The translations under genes were made by a program, and so were the position numbers. A stretch of 64,000 nt of DNA, taken from Parafannyhessea umbonata. GTDB lineage: Bacteria > Actinomycetota > Coriobacteriia > Coriobacteriales > Atopobiaceae. Location: contig NZ_JABAGR010000003.1 in the NCBI RefSeq assembly GCF_012844235.1, positions 124,001 through 188,000 of the forward strand. Reading direction: 5' to 3'. This document shows, piece by piece, positions 10,159-18,710 of this stretch; position 1 is the first letter of the stretch; every line of letters starts with the position of its first letter. The notes beneath the pieces were generated by a model that was not told where the DNA came from, ran no database searches, and was given only the letters and a program-made list of their open reading frames with translations.

Positions 10159-10836
10159 ATGGCGCTCGACCTTCCGGACGGCCTTGCGCTCGAGCGCGTG
10201 GACGGCGCGCTGACCCTGGTGGCAACAGACGGCCTTTCCATGTGCGGCGACTTCACGCGCGAGCTCAGGCGCCTGCGCCCGGCGAACGTGTCCCGCGAGC
10301 TGCTGGTGCGCGCCGCGCGCGTGCGTGGCTGCGACCACCCGCGCGCCGTGGACGCCACGGCCGGCATGGGCGAGGACTCGCTACTTTTGGCCGCGGCGGG
10401 CTTCGATGTGACGCTGTACGAGCACGACGCCGTGATCGCCGCGCTGCTTGCGGACGCCCTGGAGCGCGCGGCCGCCGTGGCCGAGCTCGCGCCCGTTGTG
10501 GCGCGCATGACGCTGGTTCGCGGCGACAGCGTGGCGGCGCTGCGCGCGCTTGCGGAAGCGGACGCCTCCGCTCGCCCGGACGTGGTGCTGCTTGACCCCA
10601 TGTTTCCCGAGCGCCGCAAGAGCGCCTCCGTAAAGAAGAAGGCCCAGCTGCTGCAGCGGCTGCAGACGCCCGAGAAGGACGAGGCTTCCATGCTTCGGGC
10701 GGCCCTTGGGGCGCGGCCGCGCAAGGTGGTCGTGAAGCGCCCGCTCAAGGGTCCGTTCTTGGCCGGGGTAAAGCCGGCGTACCAGATTGCGGGAAAGGCC
10801 GTGCGCTACGACGTTCTGGTGCCGGCTCAGCTGTAG
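10159..10836 (+). CDS. rsmJ: RsmJ-like 16S rRNA (guanine-N2) methyltransferase
   Basis: A 225-residue class I SAM-dependent methyltransferase. The SAM-binding block is DATAGMGEDSLLLAAAGF (about residues 68-85) and the catalytic motif is LDPMFPERRKSA (about residues 147-158), with the following KKKAQLLQ typical of RsmJ/YhiQ, which methylates G1516 (E. coli numbering) in 16S rRNA. It is the last gene of the larB-larC-rsmJ unit; a functional link to nickel-cofactor synthesis is not obvious. A strong terminator follows at 10882. Confidence 0.85.
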   Translation: MALDLPDGLALERVDGALTLVATDGLSMCGDFTRELRRLRPANVSRELLVRAARVRGCDHPRAVDATAGMGEDSLLLAAAGFDVTLYEHDAVIAALLADALERAAAVAELAPVVARMTLVRGDSVAALRALAEADASARPDVVLLDPMFPERRKSASVKKKAQLLQRLQTPEKDEASMLRAALGARPRKVVVKRPLKGPFLAGVKPAYQIAGKAVRYDVLVPAQL

Positions 10837-10881
10837 GCCGCGCCAAAGAAGCCTCGTGGACTTCGAAACGATGCAAAAGAG

Positions 10882-10920
10882 AAGGCCATCCCACGCGGAT
10901 CGCAGCCGTGGGATGGCCTT
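10882..10920. terminator. Bidirectional terminator between rsmJ and the nitroreductase
   Basis: A 14-bp perfect stem, AAGGCCATCCCACG facing CGTGGGATGGCCTT, with an 11-base loop. It lies between convergent genes and has A and T residues on the outer flanks, so it can serve both. Confidence 0.8.
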
Positions 10921-10971
10921 TGAGGTTGGGGATCGTGAGGGCGGTGCCCGCGCGAAGGTGGGAGGGACCTC

Positions 10972-11478
10972 CTACACGGCGTGTATGCGCTTCTCGTCGT
11001 AGCGCTCCGCGCAGTGGGGCGTGACCGTGCCGTCAGGATGTCCCACCGCGACCATGCAGAACGGCGTGAGGTCCTGCGGCAGATCGAGCGCTGCAGCGAC
11101 CTTCTCCTCGCGCTCGCGCACGGGGTGGACGCCGAGCCACACGGCGCCCAGCCCCAGGTCTACGGCCTCGAGCAGCAGGTTCTGCACCGCGGCGGCCATG
11201 TCGAGCGGCGCGCACTCCGGGAAGCGCACGTTCTGCCTGAAGCACGGCACGATCACGAGTGGCGCGCCGGCTGCGGGTGCGGCGTACGGCGAGGCCTGCG
11301 CGAGGGCCGCGCGGACGTCTTCGCTCGATACGAGGTAGAACTCCCACGGCTGCTGGTTGCCTGCCGAGGGCGCCGCCATCGCGGCGTGGAGAAGAGCCTC
11401 CGCCTCGAACGACGTGACCTTCTCGCCCGTGAAGCGCCTGACGCTCGCGCGCCGGTACATGGTGTCGAGGGCGCCCAC
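10972..11478 (-). CDS. Nitroreductase family protein
   Basis: A 168-residue FMN-dependent nitroreductase-fold protein. The N-terminal YRRASVRRFTGEKV and AAPSAGNQQPWEF are the FMN phosphate-binding regions of the family; GLGAVWLGVHP marks the C-terminal half. The start is a GTG one base after the stop of the CobW-type GTPase gene, so the two are co-translated. The substrate could be a quinone, nitro compound or flavin. A second family member lies at 15007. Confidence 0.88.
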   Translation of the reverse strand: MGALDTMYRRASVRRFTGEKVTSFEAEALLHAAMAAPSAGNQQPWEFYLVSSEDVRAALAQASPYAAPAAGAPLVIVPCFRQNVRFPECAPLDMAAAVQNLLLEAVDLGLGAVWLGVHPVREREEKVAAALDLPQDLTPFCMVAVGHPDGTVTPHCAERYDEKRIHAV

Positions 11479-11479
11479 G

Positions 11480-12637
11480 CTACTCTCCGTCCTCGGGGTA
11501 GTCGTCGTCCTCCGGGACGTAGTCCGTCAGGCACGCGTCCAGCTTTGCGACGATGTCGTCCTTGTCCATGTGGCGGCCGATGATGCAGAGCTTGTTCTCG
11601 CGGTCGCCCACCTCGGGGTCCCAGCCGTCCATGATCTCCGGGCTCTCCGCGACGATGCGCTTGAACTCCTCCTCCGGGGCCGTGGCGACCCAGAGGCCGC
11701 TCTCGTTCAGGCGAACCTGGTGGCCGGCCTGCTCGAACACGTAGCACATGTCGGGGTTCTGCTGCGCCCAGAACGTGCCCTTCGTGCGGATGATCTCGTC
11801 CGGGAAGTTCTGCAGCAGCTCGTTGAACTTGTCCACGTCAAACGGCTTGCGGCGGTGGTACACGAACGTCTCGATGTCGTACTCCAGGACCTCCGGGTCC
11901 TCGTGCTCCTCCGGGTGCTCCATCGCGTCGATCCACGCGGCCGAGCCGTAGGCGCGCTCGAAGCTGAAGCGGCCGGTGTTGAGAATCTGGTCCATGGGGA
12001 CCTCGCCGTTTTCCGCCTCGACGATGACGGCGTCCTTCTGCAGGCTGCGGACGATGGCCTTGAGCTCCGCGATCTGGTCGGGGTTCACGAGGTCGGTCTT
12101 GTTGAGGACCAGCGTGGAGCAGAACTCGATCTGCTGGATGAGCAGCGACTCGATGTCGTCCTCGTCGATGTCGTCCTCGAGCAGGTCCTTGCCGCCGTTG
12201 AACTCGTCGTACATGCGCACGCAGTCGACGACGGCCACGATGTTGTCCAGGTCGAGCGGGGCGTTGCCCTCGTACTTGGACTGGTCGCAGAACGCGCTGA
12301 TGGTGTAGGCGATGGGGATGGGCTCGCAGATGCCGGACGCCTCGATGATGATGTAGTCGAAGTCGCCGGAGGCCGCGATGCCGCCCAGCTGCTTCGCGAG
12401 GTCGTCGGAAAGCGTGCAGCAGATGCAGCCGTTCGTGAGCGGGATGAGGCTGTCGGTCTGGTTGAGGCCGCCCTCCTTGATGAGGCTTGCGTCCACGTTG
12501 ACCTCGCCGATGTCGTTCACGATCACGGCGGCGCGGATGCCCTGGTCGTTTGCCAGGATGTTGTTGAGCATGGTGGTCTTGCCGGCGCCCAGGTAGCCGG
12601 TGAGCATCACGATCTTGACGGGTTTGGACTGGGGCAT
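11480..12637 (-). CDS. CobW/COG0523-family GTP-binding metallochaperone
   Basis: A 385-residue G3E-family GTPase. The Walker A motif GYLGAGKTTMLN is near residue 14, the metal-binding motif GCICCTL near residue 70, IEASGICEP is Walker-B-like and NKTDLV is the base-recognition motif. A CobW_C domain follows, ending in a very acidic tail (PEDDDYPEDGE). Members deliver Zn, Co or Fe to client proteins; the metal is not decided by sequence. RBS is GAGGAGG. The gene is divergent from the antiporter and overlaps the nitroreductase unit, so the nitroreductase may be a client or partner (inference). Confidence 0.9.
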   Translation of the reverse strand: MPQSKPVKIVMLTGYLGAGKTTMLNNILANDQGIRAAVIVNDIGEVNVDASLIKEGGLNQTDSLIPLTNGCICCTLSDDLAKQLGGIAASGDFDYIIIEASGICEPIPIAYTISAFCDQSKYEGNAPLDLDNIVAVVDCVRMYDEFNGGKDLLEDDIDEDDIESLLIQQIEFCSTLVLNKTDLVNPDQIAELKAIVRSLQKDAVIVEAENGEVPMDQILNTGRFSFERAYGSAAWIDAMEHPEEHEDPEVLEYDIETFVYHRRKPFDVDKFNELLQNFPDEIIRTKGTFWAQQNPDMCYVFEQAGHQVRLNESGLWVATAPEEEFKRIVAESPEIMDGWDPEVGDRENKLCIIGRHMDKDDIVAKLDACLTDYVPEDDDYPEDGE

Positions 12638-12725
12638 GTGCCCTCCTCGCTTGGGCCCGGCGGCGCCGGGCGGTTTGTTGTCGGTTGCAGTCTAGGGGTT
12701 CGTACCCAAAAGGGCGGCCTCGCAT

Positions 12726-12756
12726 GGTGGTTTCACGTTCAATACACGTAACCACC
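12726..12756. promoter_or_regulatory. Dyad between the divergent GTPase and antiporter genes
   Basis: GGTGGTT (12726-12732) and AACCACC (12750-12756) form an inverted repeat that also encloses two CACGT cores. It lies in the divergent intergenic region, where a metal- or pH-responsive repressor could act on both promoters. No regulator family can be named from the sequence. Confidence 0.4.
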
Positions 12757-12862
12757 TGCGCCGTGCGCGTGGGCGCCGGCCAGCCTCGTATATAGTTTCC
12801 TCAACGGCAGGGCGTCGGGCCGGCCTTCTTCCGGCATGCCGACAAAACGCGTGGGAGGTCCC

Positions 12863-14995
12863 TTGGAGCAGTTCGAGTTCATTTTGGTGGTGCTTGCGTG
12901 CGTGGGGCTGTCCTCGGTCCTGGACCACGTGGTGGAGAAGGTCTCGCTTCCCGTGCTGCAGGTGATCTTGGGCCTGGCCGCGTCCGTGCTGGTGCCCGGC
13001 GTGCGCGAGGCGCGGGTGGAGTCCGAGCTCTTCCTGGTGCTGTTCATAGCGCCGCTGCTGTTTAACGAGACCCGCGAGGTGGACCCGCGCCGCCTGTGGC
13101 AGAGCCGCGGCGACATACTGTCGCTCGCGGTGGGGCTGGTGGTGGCGAGCGTGCTTGCGGTGGGTTACGTGCTGCACTGGCTGGTGCCGAGCATCCCGCT
13201 TGCCGCGGCGTTCGCCCTGGGCGGGGCTCTGGGCCCCACGGACGCCGCCGCGGTGACGGCGCTGAAGTCCTCCGTGAACCTGAGCGACCGGCAGACGACG
13301 CTCCTCTCGGGCGAGTCGCTCATAAACGACGCGTCCGGCGTCGTCGCGTTCCAGTTTGCCGTCGCGGCCGCGGTGACCGGGTCCTTCTCGCTCGCGAGCG
13401 CCGCCGGGACGTTTCTGGTGCTGTTTGCGGGCGGCATCGCGGCGGGCGCGCTGCTTGGGGTGGCGCTCTCTGCCGTCATCAGGCTGCTGGAGGACCTTGG
13501 CCTGGAGGACGTGACGTCGCACGCGCTGTACGAGCTGCTGGCGCCGTTTCTGGTGTACCTGGTGGCGGAGGCGCTGCACGTGAGTGGGATACTGGCAGTG
13601 GTGGCCGCCGGCATCGTTATGGCTGCGTCGCGTCCGCGCTTTCACTCCACGTTCGAGGCGCGCAGGTCGCTGGTGTCCGGCTCGCTGTGGTCCGTCGTGT
13701 CGTTCCTTATAAACGGCACCGCCTTCGTGCTGCTGGGCATGCAGCTGCCGCACGTGGCGGCGCCGGGCCTTGCGGACGGGCTCGTTCCCGCGCAGGTGCT
13801 GGGCGTGATCGTGGCCGTCGCGGCCACGAGCATGCTGTGCCGGCTGCTGTGGGTGTACGCGCTTGAGGTTGCGCACCGCAGGCGCGGCGAAAGCCTGTGC
13901 GGCCGCAGCGGTTCTGCGCTGCACGACGCGCTGGTGACGACCGTCGCGGGCGCAAAGGGCGCCGTGACGCTCTCCATCGCGCTGACGCTGCCCGTGACCG
14001 TGGAGGGCGGTGCGCCGTTTGTGGGACGCGACCTTCTGGTGACGCTTGCGGCCGGCGTGATCCTCGTGACGCTTCTGGCCGCGGACGCCGCGCTGCCGCG
14101 CCTGGCCCCGCAGCCGGCGGACGACGGCTCGCTTGGGCGGGAGCGCAGGCGCGCCACCATGGCCGTGCTTGAGGGGACCGCGGCGGAGCTCGCGCGCATG
14201 CTGGAGGAGGAGCCGGACGCCGACCACGCGCCGGCCGTGCGCTTCGTGCTCGACCGCTACCAGATGCGCATGGCGACGGAGCGGCTGGAGGACGCGGACG
14301 TGGCGGACGCGAACCGCGCCGTGGAGCGCGAGGAGTTTCGCCGGCAGGCGCAGACGCTCAACCGGCTGCACGCGCGCCACGTGCGGACCCGCTCCGAGCA
14401 GGACTGGAAGGAACACGTGCGCTGGCTGCGCTTCGTGCGGCACCTTGTTGGCTACCAGGGGCGCATGGAGGGCGTGGTGCCGCGCGGGCACGCGCTGGGC
14501 GCGGCCGCGGCGACGCTCGTGCGGCGATCCGCGCGCGTGGCGCGTCCGGACGGGCGTCCGGACGACGAGGAGTTCGCGCGCGTGTTTGGCCAGGCCTGCA
14601 TCTATGCGATCGAGCTGGAGTACGCGAGCCTGGACTACTTTGACGAGGTGATCGCCGAGGGCGACGCCGGGCGGGCAAAGGCGGCGCGCATCCGCAGGGA
14701 CACGCACGAGCAGCTGCTGCGCTCGCTGTGGAGCTGGCTCAACTACGGTTGCGACGTGCCCGTGGACTCCGACGAGGCGTACGCGCTGCCGTACAATCTG
14801 CTTACGCACGAGTTTGCGCCGCGCTTTGGCGAGCACCTTGCGAAGGCCCGCGAGTACGCCCGCGACGTGGACGCGACGGCGCTGAGGATAGAGCTGGACG
14901 TGATAGCGCGCCTTCAGGCGGAGGGGCAGGTGTCCCGGCACGTGGCGGGCGAGCTGCGCGAGGACGTGTACCTGCTGCAGATGAGCGAGGAATAG
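12863..14995 (+). CDS. Na+/H+ antiporter, CPA1 family
   Basis: About 710 residues. The first 420 or so form the multi-span membrane domain of CPA1 sodium/proton exchangers, with ALGGALGPTDAAAVTALK and GESLINDASGVVAFQ carrying the ion-binding Asp residues. The rest is a long charged cytosolic helix-rich domain (about residues 430-710), probably regulatory. The start is placed at TTG 12863 because GGGAGG lies just upstream; an in-frame ATG at 12836 has no ribosome binding site. Its role would be pH and sodium homeostasis. Confidence 0.9.
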   Translation: MEQFEFILVVLACVGLSSVLDHVVEKVSLPVLQVILGLAASVLVPGVREARVESELFLVLFIAPLLFNETREVDPRRLWQSRGDILSLAVGLVVASVLAVGYVLHWLVPSIPLAAAFALGGALGPTDAAAVTALKSSVNLSDRQTTLLSGESLINDASGVVAFQFAVAAAVTGSFSLASAAGTFLVLFAGGIAAGALLGVALSAVIRLLEDLGLEDVTSHALYELLAPFLVYLVAEALHVSGILAVVAAGIVMAASRPRFHSTFEARRSLVSGSLWSVVSFLINGTAFVLLGMQLPHVAAPGLADGLVPAQVLGVIVAVAATSMLCRLLWVYALEVAHRRRGESLCGRSGSALHDALVTTVAGAKGAVTLSIALTLPVTVEGGAPFVGRDLLVTLAAGVILVTLLAADAALPRLAPQPADDGSLGRERRRATMAVLEGTAAELARMLEEEPDADHAPAVRFVLDRYQMRMATERLEDADVADANRAVEREEFRRQAQTLNRLHARHVRTRSEQDWKEHVRWLRFVRHLVGYQGRMEGVVPRGHALGAAAATLVRRSARVARPDGRPDDEEFARVFGQACIYAIELEYASLDYFDEVIAEGDAGRAKAARIRRDTHEQLLRSLWSWLNYGCDVPVDSDEAYALPYNLLTHEFAPRFGEHLAKAREYARDVDATALRIELDVIARLQAEGQVSRHVAGELREDVYLLQMSEE

Positions 14996-15006
14996 GGGAG
15001 AAGGGC

Positions 15007-15522
15007 ATGGCGTTTGCGGATCTGGCGCTTCGGCGCTGCAGCATAAGGAAGTACTCGGAGAGACCGGTAGAGCAGGGCAAGCTCGACCAGGTTCTGGAGG
15101 CGGCGCGCGTGGCGCCCACCGCGAAGAACCTGCAGCCGTGGCGCGTGCACGCGCTGCGGAGCCCGGAGGCGCTTGCCGCGTTTGACGAGCTGACGACCAT
15201 GCGCTTTGGCGCGCCCGTGGTGCTGGTCTTCACCTACGACGTGGACGAGGACTGGAAGAACCCCCTGGAGGAGGGCATCCACTCTGGCCAGCAGGACGCG
15301 AGCATAGCGGCGACGTACGCCATGCTGCAGGCGACGGAGCTGGGACTGGGCACGTGCTGGTGCAACTACCTGCCAAACGCGCGCGTCGCCGCGATGCTGG
15401 GGCTGCCGAAGTCGGAGCGCGTGGTGCTGGCGCTTGACGTGGGCTATCCCGCGGCGGAGGCGCACCCGGCGCACCTGCACTGGAAGCGGAAGCCCCTGGA
15501 GGACCTGGCGGACTACCGATAG
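15007..15522 (+). CDS. Nitroreductase family protein
   Basis: A 171-residue FMN-dependent nitroreductase-fold protein. RRCSIRKYSERPVEQ and VAPTAKNLQPWRVHA are the FMN-binding segments; GLGTCWCNYLP marks the core of the second half. The ATG follows GGGGAGAAGG and lies 11 bases after the antiporter stop, so the two may be co-transcribed. The upstream in-frame extension over the antiporter gene is rejected. Confidence 0.9.
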   Translation: MAFADLALRRCSIRKYSERPVEQGKLDQVLEAARVAPTAKNLQPWRVHALRSPEALAAFDELTTMRFGAPVVLVFTYDVDEDWKNPLEEGIHSGQQDASIAATYAMLQATELGLGTCWCNYLPNARVAAMLGLPKSERVVLALDVGYPAAEAHPAHLHWKRKPLEDLADYR

Positions 15523-15636
15523 GGGGCAGCCGCGGCGCTGCTTTGGCGCGGCTGTGGCGCGGTCGTGGCGCCGAGCGGGCGCCGATGGCGGAGGCTGCTC
15601 TTCTCGCCGAGGTGACGGCCGTTTTTGGGGGATGAC

Positions 15637-16395
15637 GTGACGATCTTGCTGGCTTTTGCCCTTGTCGCGGCCGGCGCCGTGCTTCAGGCGCTGTTTGTGC
15701 GGGCGGACCGTGCGGGCGCGTATGGGCGCGCCGCGGTGCTTAAGGGCTGTGCGGCGCTGGCGTTTGTGCTGGTGGGCGGCCTGGGACTGAGGGCCGAGCT
15801 CGCGCTCGCCAGCCGCGATGCGGCGCGCGTGGCCCCGGCCGCGTCCATGTGCCTGGGGCTTGCGCTGGGCGCGGTGGGCGACGTGCTGCATGCGCTGCGC
15901 TTTGTGCTGCCGTCGCGCAAGAGGCTGCTGTTCAACGTGGGCGCGGTGACGTTCTTGCTCGGCCACCTTGCGTACCTGGCGGCCGTGGTGCCGGCGTGCG
16001 GCTGCCGCACGTGGGGCGCGGCGGTCTCCGTGGCTCTTGCGTTTGCGGTGGACGCGGCCGTGCTGCCAAGGATCCGCGTGCAGAGCGCGGCGGAGCTTGC
16101 GGCGGGCGGCGCATACCTTGCGGTGACGTCCGCCGTGGTGGGCTTTGCCGCGGCGGGGGCGGTCGCCGGCGTCCCTGGTGGGGCGACGGCCGCGGTGGGC
16201 GCGGCTGCGTGGCCGGGTACCGCCGCATCATGGCTGGCGCTTGCCGTGGGGACGGCGGCGTTTCTCGCCTCCGACGTGATGCTGGCCGTGAACACGTTTG
16301 GCGCCCTGGACAGCCCTCGCCTGCGCGCGACGAGCCTGGTCACGTACTACGCGGGGCAGTCGCTCATCGCGCTGAGCCTGGTGCTTGCGGCGTAG
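15637..16395 (+). CDS. YhhN-family membrane protein (lysoplasmalogenase-like)
   Basis: About 252 residues with around eight membrane segments. The family pattern is visible as KGCAALAFVLVGGLG, LGLALGAVGDVLHALR and FLLGHLAYLAAVV. YhhN/TMEM86 proteins hydrolyse lysoplasmalogens in animals; plasmalogens occur in anaerobic bacteria, so a lipid role is reasonable but unproved. A GTG at 15637 with GGGGGA upstream is preferred; an in-frame TTG at 15625 is possible. Confidence 0.78.
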   Translation: MTILLAFALVAAGAVLQALFVRADRAGAYGRAAVLKGCAALAFVLVGGLGLRAELALASRDAARVAPAASMCLGLALGAVGDVLHALRFVLPSRKRLLFNVGAVTFLLGHLAYLAAVVPACGCRTWGAAVSVALAFAVDAAVLPRIRVQSAAELAAGGAYLAVTSAVVGFAAAGAVAGVPGGATAAVGAAAWPGTAASWLALAVGTAAFLASDVMLAVNTFGALDSPRLRATSLVTYYAGQSLIALSLVLAA

Positions 16396-16452
16396 CGCAC
16401 CCGGCGCGGTTGCGCTACAGTACGCTGTGGCAATGGCATGGAGGTGGCTGCA

Positions 16453-17148
16453 ATGGACGTGAGGGTTCTGGAGCTTGTGGACGGCGCGCGTAAGGCGCGG
16501 GGGCTCACGGTGGTGATCGACGTGTTCCGCGCGTTCACGCTGGAGTGCTACCTGTTTGCGCAAGGTGCTAAGAAGATTTATCCCATCGGGTCTGTGGAAG
16601 AGGCGCGCGCCCTGAAGGCGGCGCACCCCGACTGGCTGTGCTTTGGCGAGCGCGGCGGCTGGCAGGTGGAGGGATTCGACTTTGGCAACTCTCCGTCGCA
16701 GGTGGCGGGCGTGGACCTGGCGGGCAGGACGTGCATCCACACCACGAGCGCCGGCACGCAGGGCATCGTGAACGCGACGGGCGCGGACGAGATCGTGACG
16801 GGGAGCCTTGCGAACGCGCGTGCCGTCGCCACGTACATCGGGCGCCGCGACCCGCGCGAGGTCTCCATCGTGGCGATGGGGACGGCCGGCGTCACGAGCG
16901 CGGACGAGGACGTGCTGTGCGCACGCTACATAGAGGCGCTGCTGAAGGGGCAGGGCGACGGCTTCGACGTCGCGGCGAAGGCCGCGGCGCTGCGCGACGG
17001 CGCGGGCGCGAAGTTCTTCGACCCCGAGCAGCCCCAGTACCCCGCGGCGGACTTTCCGTACTGCGTGGACTGCGACCGCTTTGACTTTGTGATCCGCGTG
17101 GGCAAGGACGGCGACGGCTGGCTGGTGAACACGCGGCTTGACCTTTAG
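16453..17148 (+). CDS. ComB-like 2-phosphosulfolactate phosphatase family protein
   Basis: A 231-residue protein of the ComB family (Mg-dependent acid phosphatase, coenzyme M pathway in methanogens). The N-terminal VVIDVFRAFTLECYLFAQGA, the central LCFGERGG with GFDFGNSPSQ, and THTTSAGT-like HTTSAGTQG match the family. An in-frame ATG at 16438 exists, but GGAGG sits inside its codons and points to 16453. ComA and ComC are not nearby, so the true substrate may be another phosphoester. The family A element copy II begins just after the stop. Confidence 0.82.
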   Translation: MDVRVLELVDGARKARGLTVVIDVFRAFTLECYLFAQGAKKIYPIGSVEEARALKAAHPDWLCFGERGGWQVEGFDFGNSPSQVAGVDLAGRTCIHTTSAGTQGIVNATGADEIVTGSLANARAVATYIGRRDPREVSIVAMGTAGVTSADEDVLCARYIEALLKGQGDGFDVAAKAAALRDGAGAKFFDPEQPQYPAADFPYCVDCDRFDFVIRVGKDGDGWLVNTRLDL

Positions 17149-17159
17149 AGGCGGGCGCC

Positions 17160-17925
17160 GGCGTGCGGGTGCGGCGTCGGTGAGAGCGGCGCTGGTGCCG
17201 GCGCTGGTACTGCCGGCGTCGGTACACGTGAGCCCCGAGTTGACACGCCCGTACACGTCGCGGCCCAGTTTGCAGGGTCCGTGCAAGCTCGCGGCAGACG
17301 TGTACCGGGCGGGTACACATGGGCGCACTTTTGGCAAGAAGTTGCAAACTCGAGTCAGACGAGTACCATCGAAAGTTGAACCATGTCAGGAACTCTTAGA
17401 TGTGTACCGAGCGGTTCGTTAAGACTTTGATCGCGCAGCTCATCTACCTTATGTTATGTGGGATTAGACTAATTCCACATGGTACACGTCTGACCCGAGT
17501 TTGCATTTTCCGGTACACATCAGCGGGTTCCTGCCATGGTTTGATTTCTTATGGCACACGTCGGCCGCGAGTTTGCGGGATCCCGTACGTTTCTGCCCCA
17601 CGTGTACCGGCGGGGGACACCCTCGGCACACATGAGGCCCGAGTTTGCGGACTGTCCGTAAACTGGGGGCAGGTGTGTACCGCCAAGGTGCCCCCCGGTA
17701 CTCGTCTGGCCCGAGTTTCGTGCGGGCGTGCAAACTCGGCGCAGGTGTGTACCGGCGCTGGGTGCCGCCCGTACTCATGAGGGCCGAGTTTACGCCAGCC
17801 CTGCAAACTCGCGGCCGATGTGTACCGGCGCGCCGCTTCCCCGTACTCGTGGGGCCCGAGTTTACGCCGCCCCTGCAAACTCGGCCCAGAAGTGTACCGG
17901 CGCCGGGCGCCCCGGCACATGTGGG
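17160..17925. repeat. Family A composite hairpin element, copy II
   Basis: Second copy of the element at 1157, same orientation, offset 15,960 bases in the core. The first 23 bases (17160-17182) are identical to 1157-1179. In 120 aligned core bases (17401-17520 against 1441-1560) I count 11 substitutions and no gaps. This copy has two left modules instead of three and about four right modules instead of five, so module number varies. The remaining gap to 18064 shows nothing else recognisable. Confidence 0.85.
17427..17455 (+). promoter_or_regulatory. Possible sigma-70 promoter inside family A core, copy II
   Basis: TTGATC (17427-17432) and TATGTT (17450-17455) are 17 bp apart, better than the matching sites in copy I. 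It would read rightward into the hairpin modules. Motif evidence only. Confidence 0.35.
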
Positions 17926-18064
17926 AACCTATGCTGTTGGCCGTGTTCTCTGCCTCGCCATCCCGTGGGCGGGAAACCCTCGCGCGATTTCTTTGCGCGC
18001 AGCTTGGGAATGCTACCGGCCGCATCTCACTTGCTGGTCAATCGCTCCGACTCCCCGTCCGAAG

Positions 18065-18703
18065 CTATTCGCACGGCTCGCGATCGAGGCGGATTGCGCT
18101 GCGGTCGGCAAGGCTCGGCCAATCGCCGCCCAGCCAGACGCTCGACTCTCCGGGCCCCAGCACGAGTGGCATGCGGTTGTGCACGGACGCGACGCTTGCG
18201 TTTGGCTCCGTCGTGACCACGGAGAAGTGCTTGCCCTGCCGCACGCACGCGATGAGGAAGATGCGATGCCCGGCCAGCCGGAACGCCACCTGCGGGCGGC
18301 GGCTGCGCCTGTCCGGAACGTCGCCATCCGCGCTGGTACGCGGGGCGCCTGGTTGGGTCCACCACTCAAAGAACGCGCGAACGGGCACGATGCAGCGTCC
18401 GTGCTCGATGGGCTCCGCCCACATGCCACGTCCGTCCGTCGCCTGACGCAGCGCCGTCTCTATCCGGGTGTTGAACACCGTGCGTCCGCCTTGTGCGGGG
18501 GAGGGAAAGCCCCACGTCAGCTGTGCGGTGGAAAGAGACCCGTCGTCGCTGGGGACGAAGAGCGGAACCTGCGAGCCGGGGTACGCGTCCGGCACCACGA
18601 CGGAGGGGTCGCGCCGCGGTACGTGCGCGCGGCCTGTGACCTGCATGTACTTGAGTCCCTCCTGCAGCTCGCGCAAAAGCAGCGGGGACATCCTGTGGCA
18701 CAT
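18065..18703 (-). CDS. SOS response-associated peptidase (SRAP/YedK/HMCES family)
   Basis: A 212-residue SRAP-domain protein. The family crosslinks its N-terminal Cys2 to abasic sites in single-stranded DNA and shields them. The start is set at the ATG that gives MCHRMS, leaving Cys2 exposed after Met removal. FNTRIETAL matches the conserved Asn-x-Arg block, FFEWW the acidic site and VHNRMPLVL the catalytic His block. The usual second residues Gly-Arg are His-Arg here. The start lies 8 bases from the stop of the upstream membrane-protein gene. Confidence 0.9.
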   Translation of the reverse strand: MCHRMSPLLLRELQEGLKYMQVTGRAHVPRRDPSVVVPDAYPGSQVPLFVPSDDGSLSTAQLTWGFPSPAQGGRTVFNTRIETALRQATDGRGMWAEPIEHGRCIVPVRAFFEWWTQPGAPRTSADGDVPDRRSRRPQVAFRLAGHRIFLIACVRQGKHFSVVTTEPNASVASVHNRMPLVLGPGESSVWLGGDWPSLADRSAIRLDREPCE

Positions 18704-18710
18704 GGCGCGC

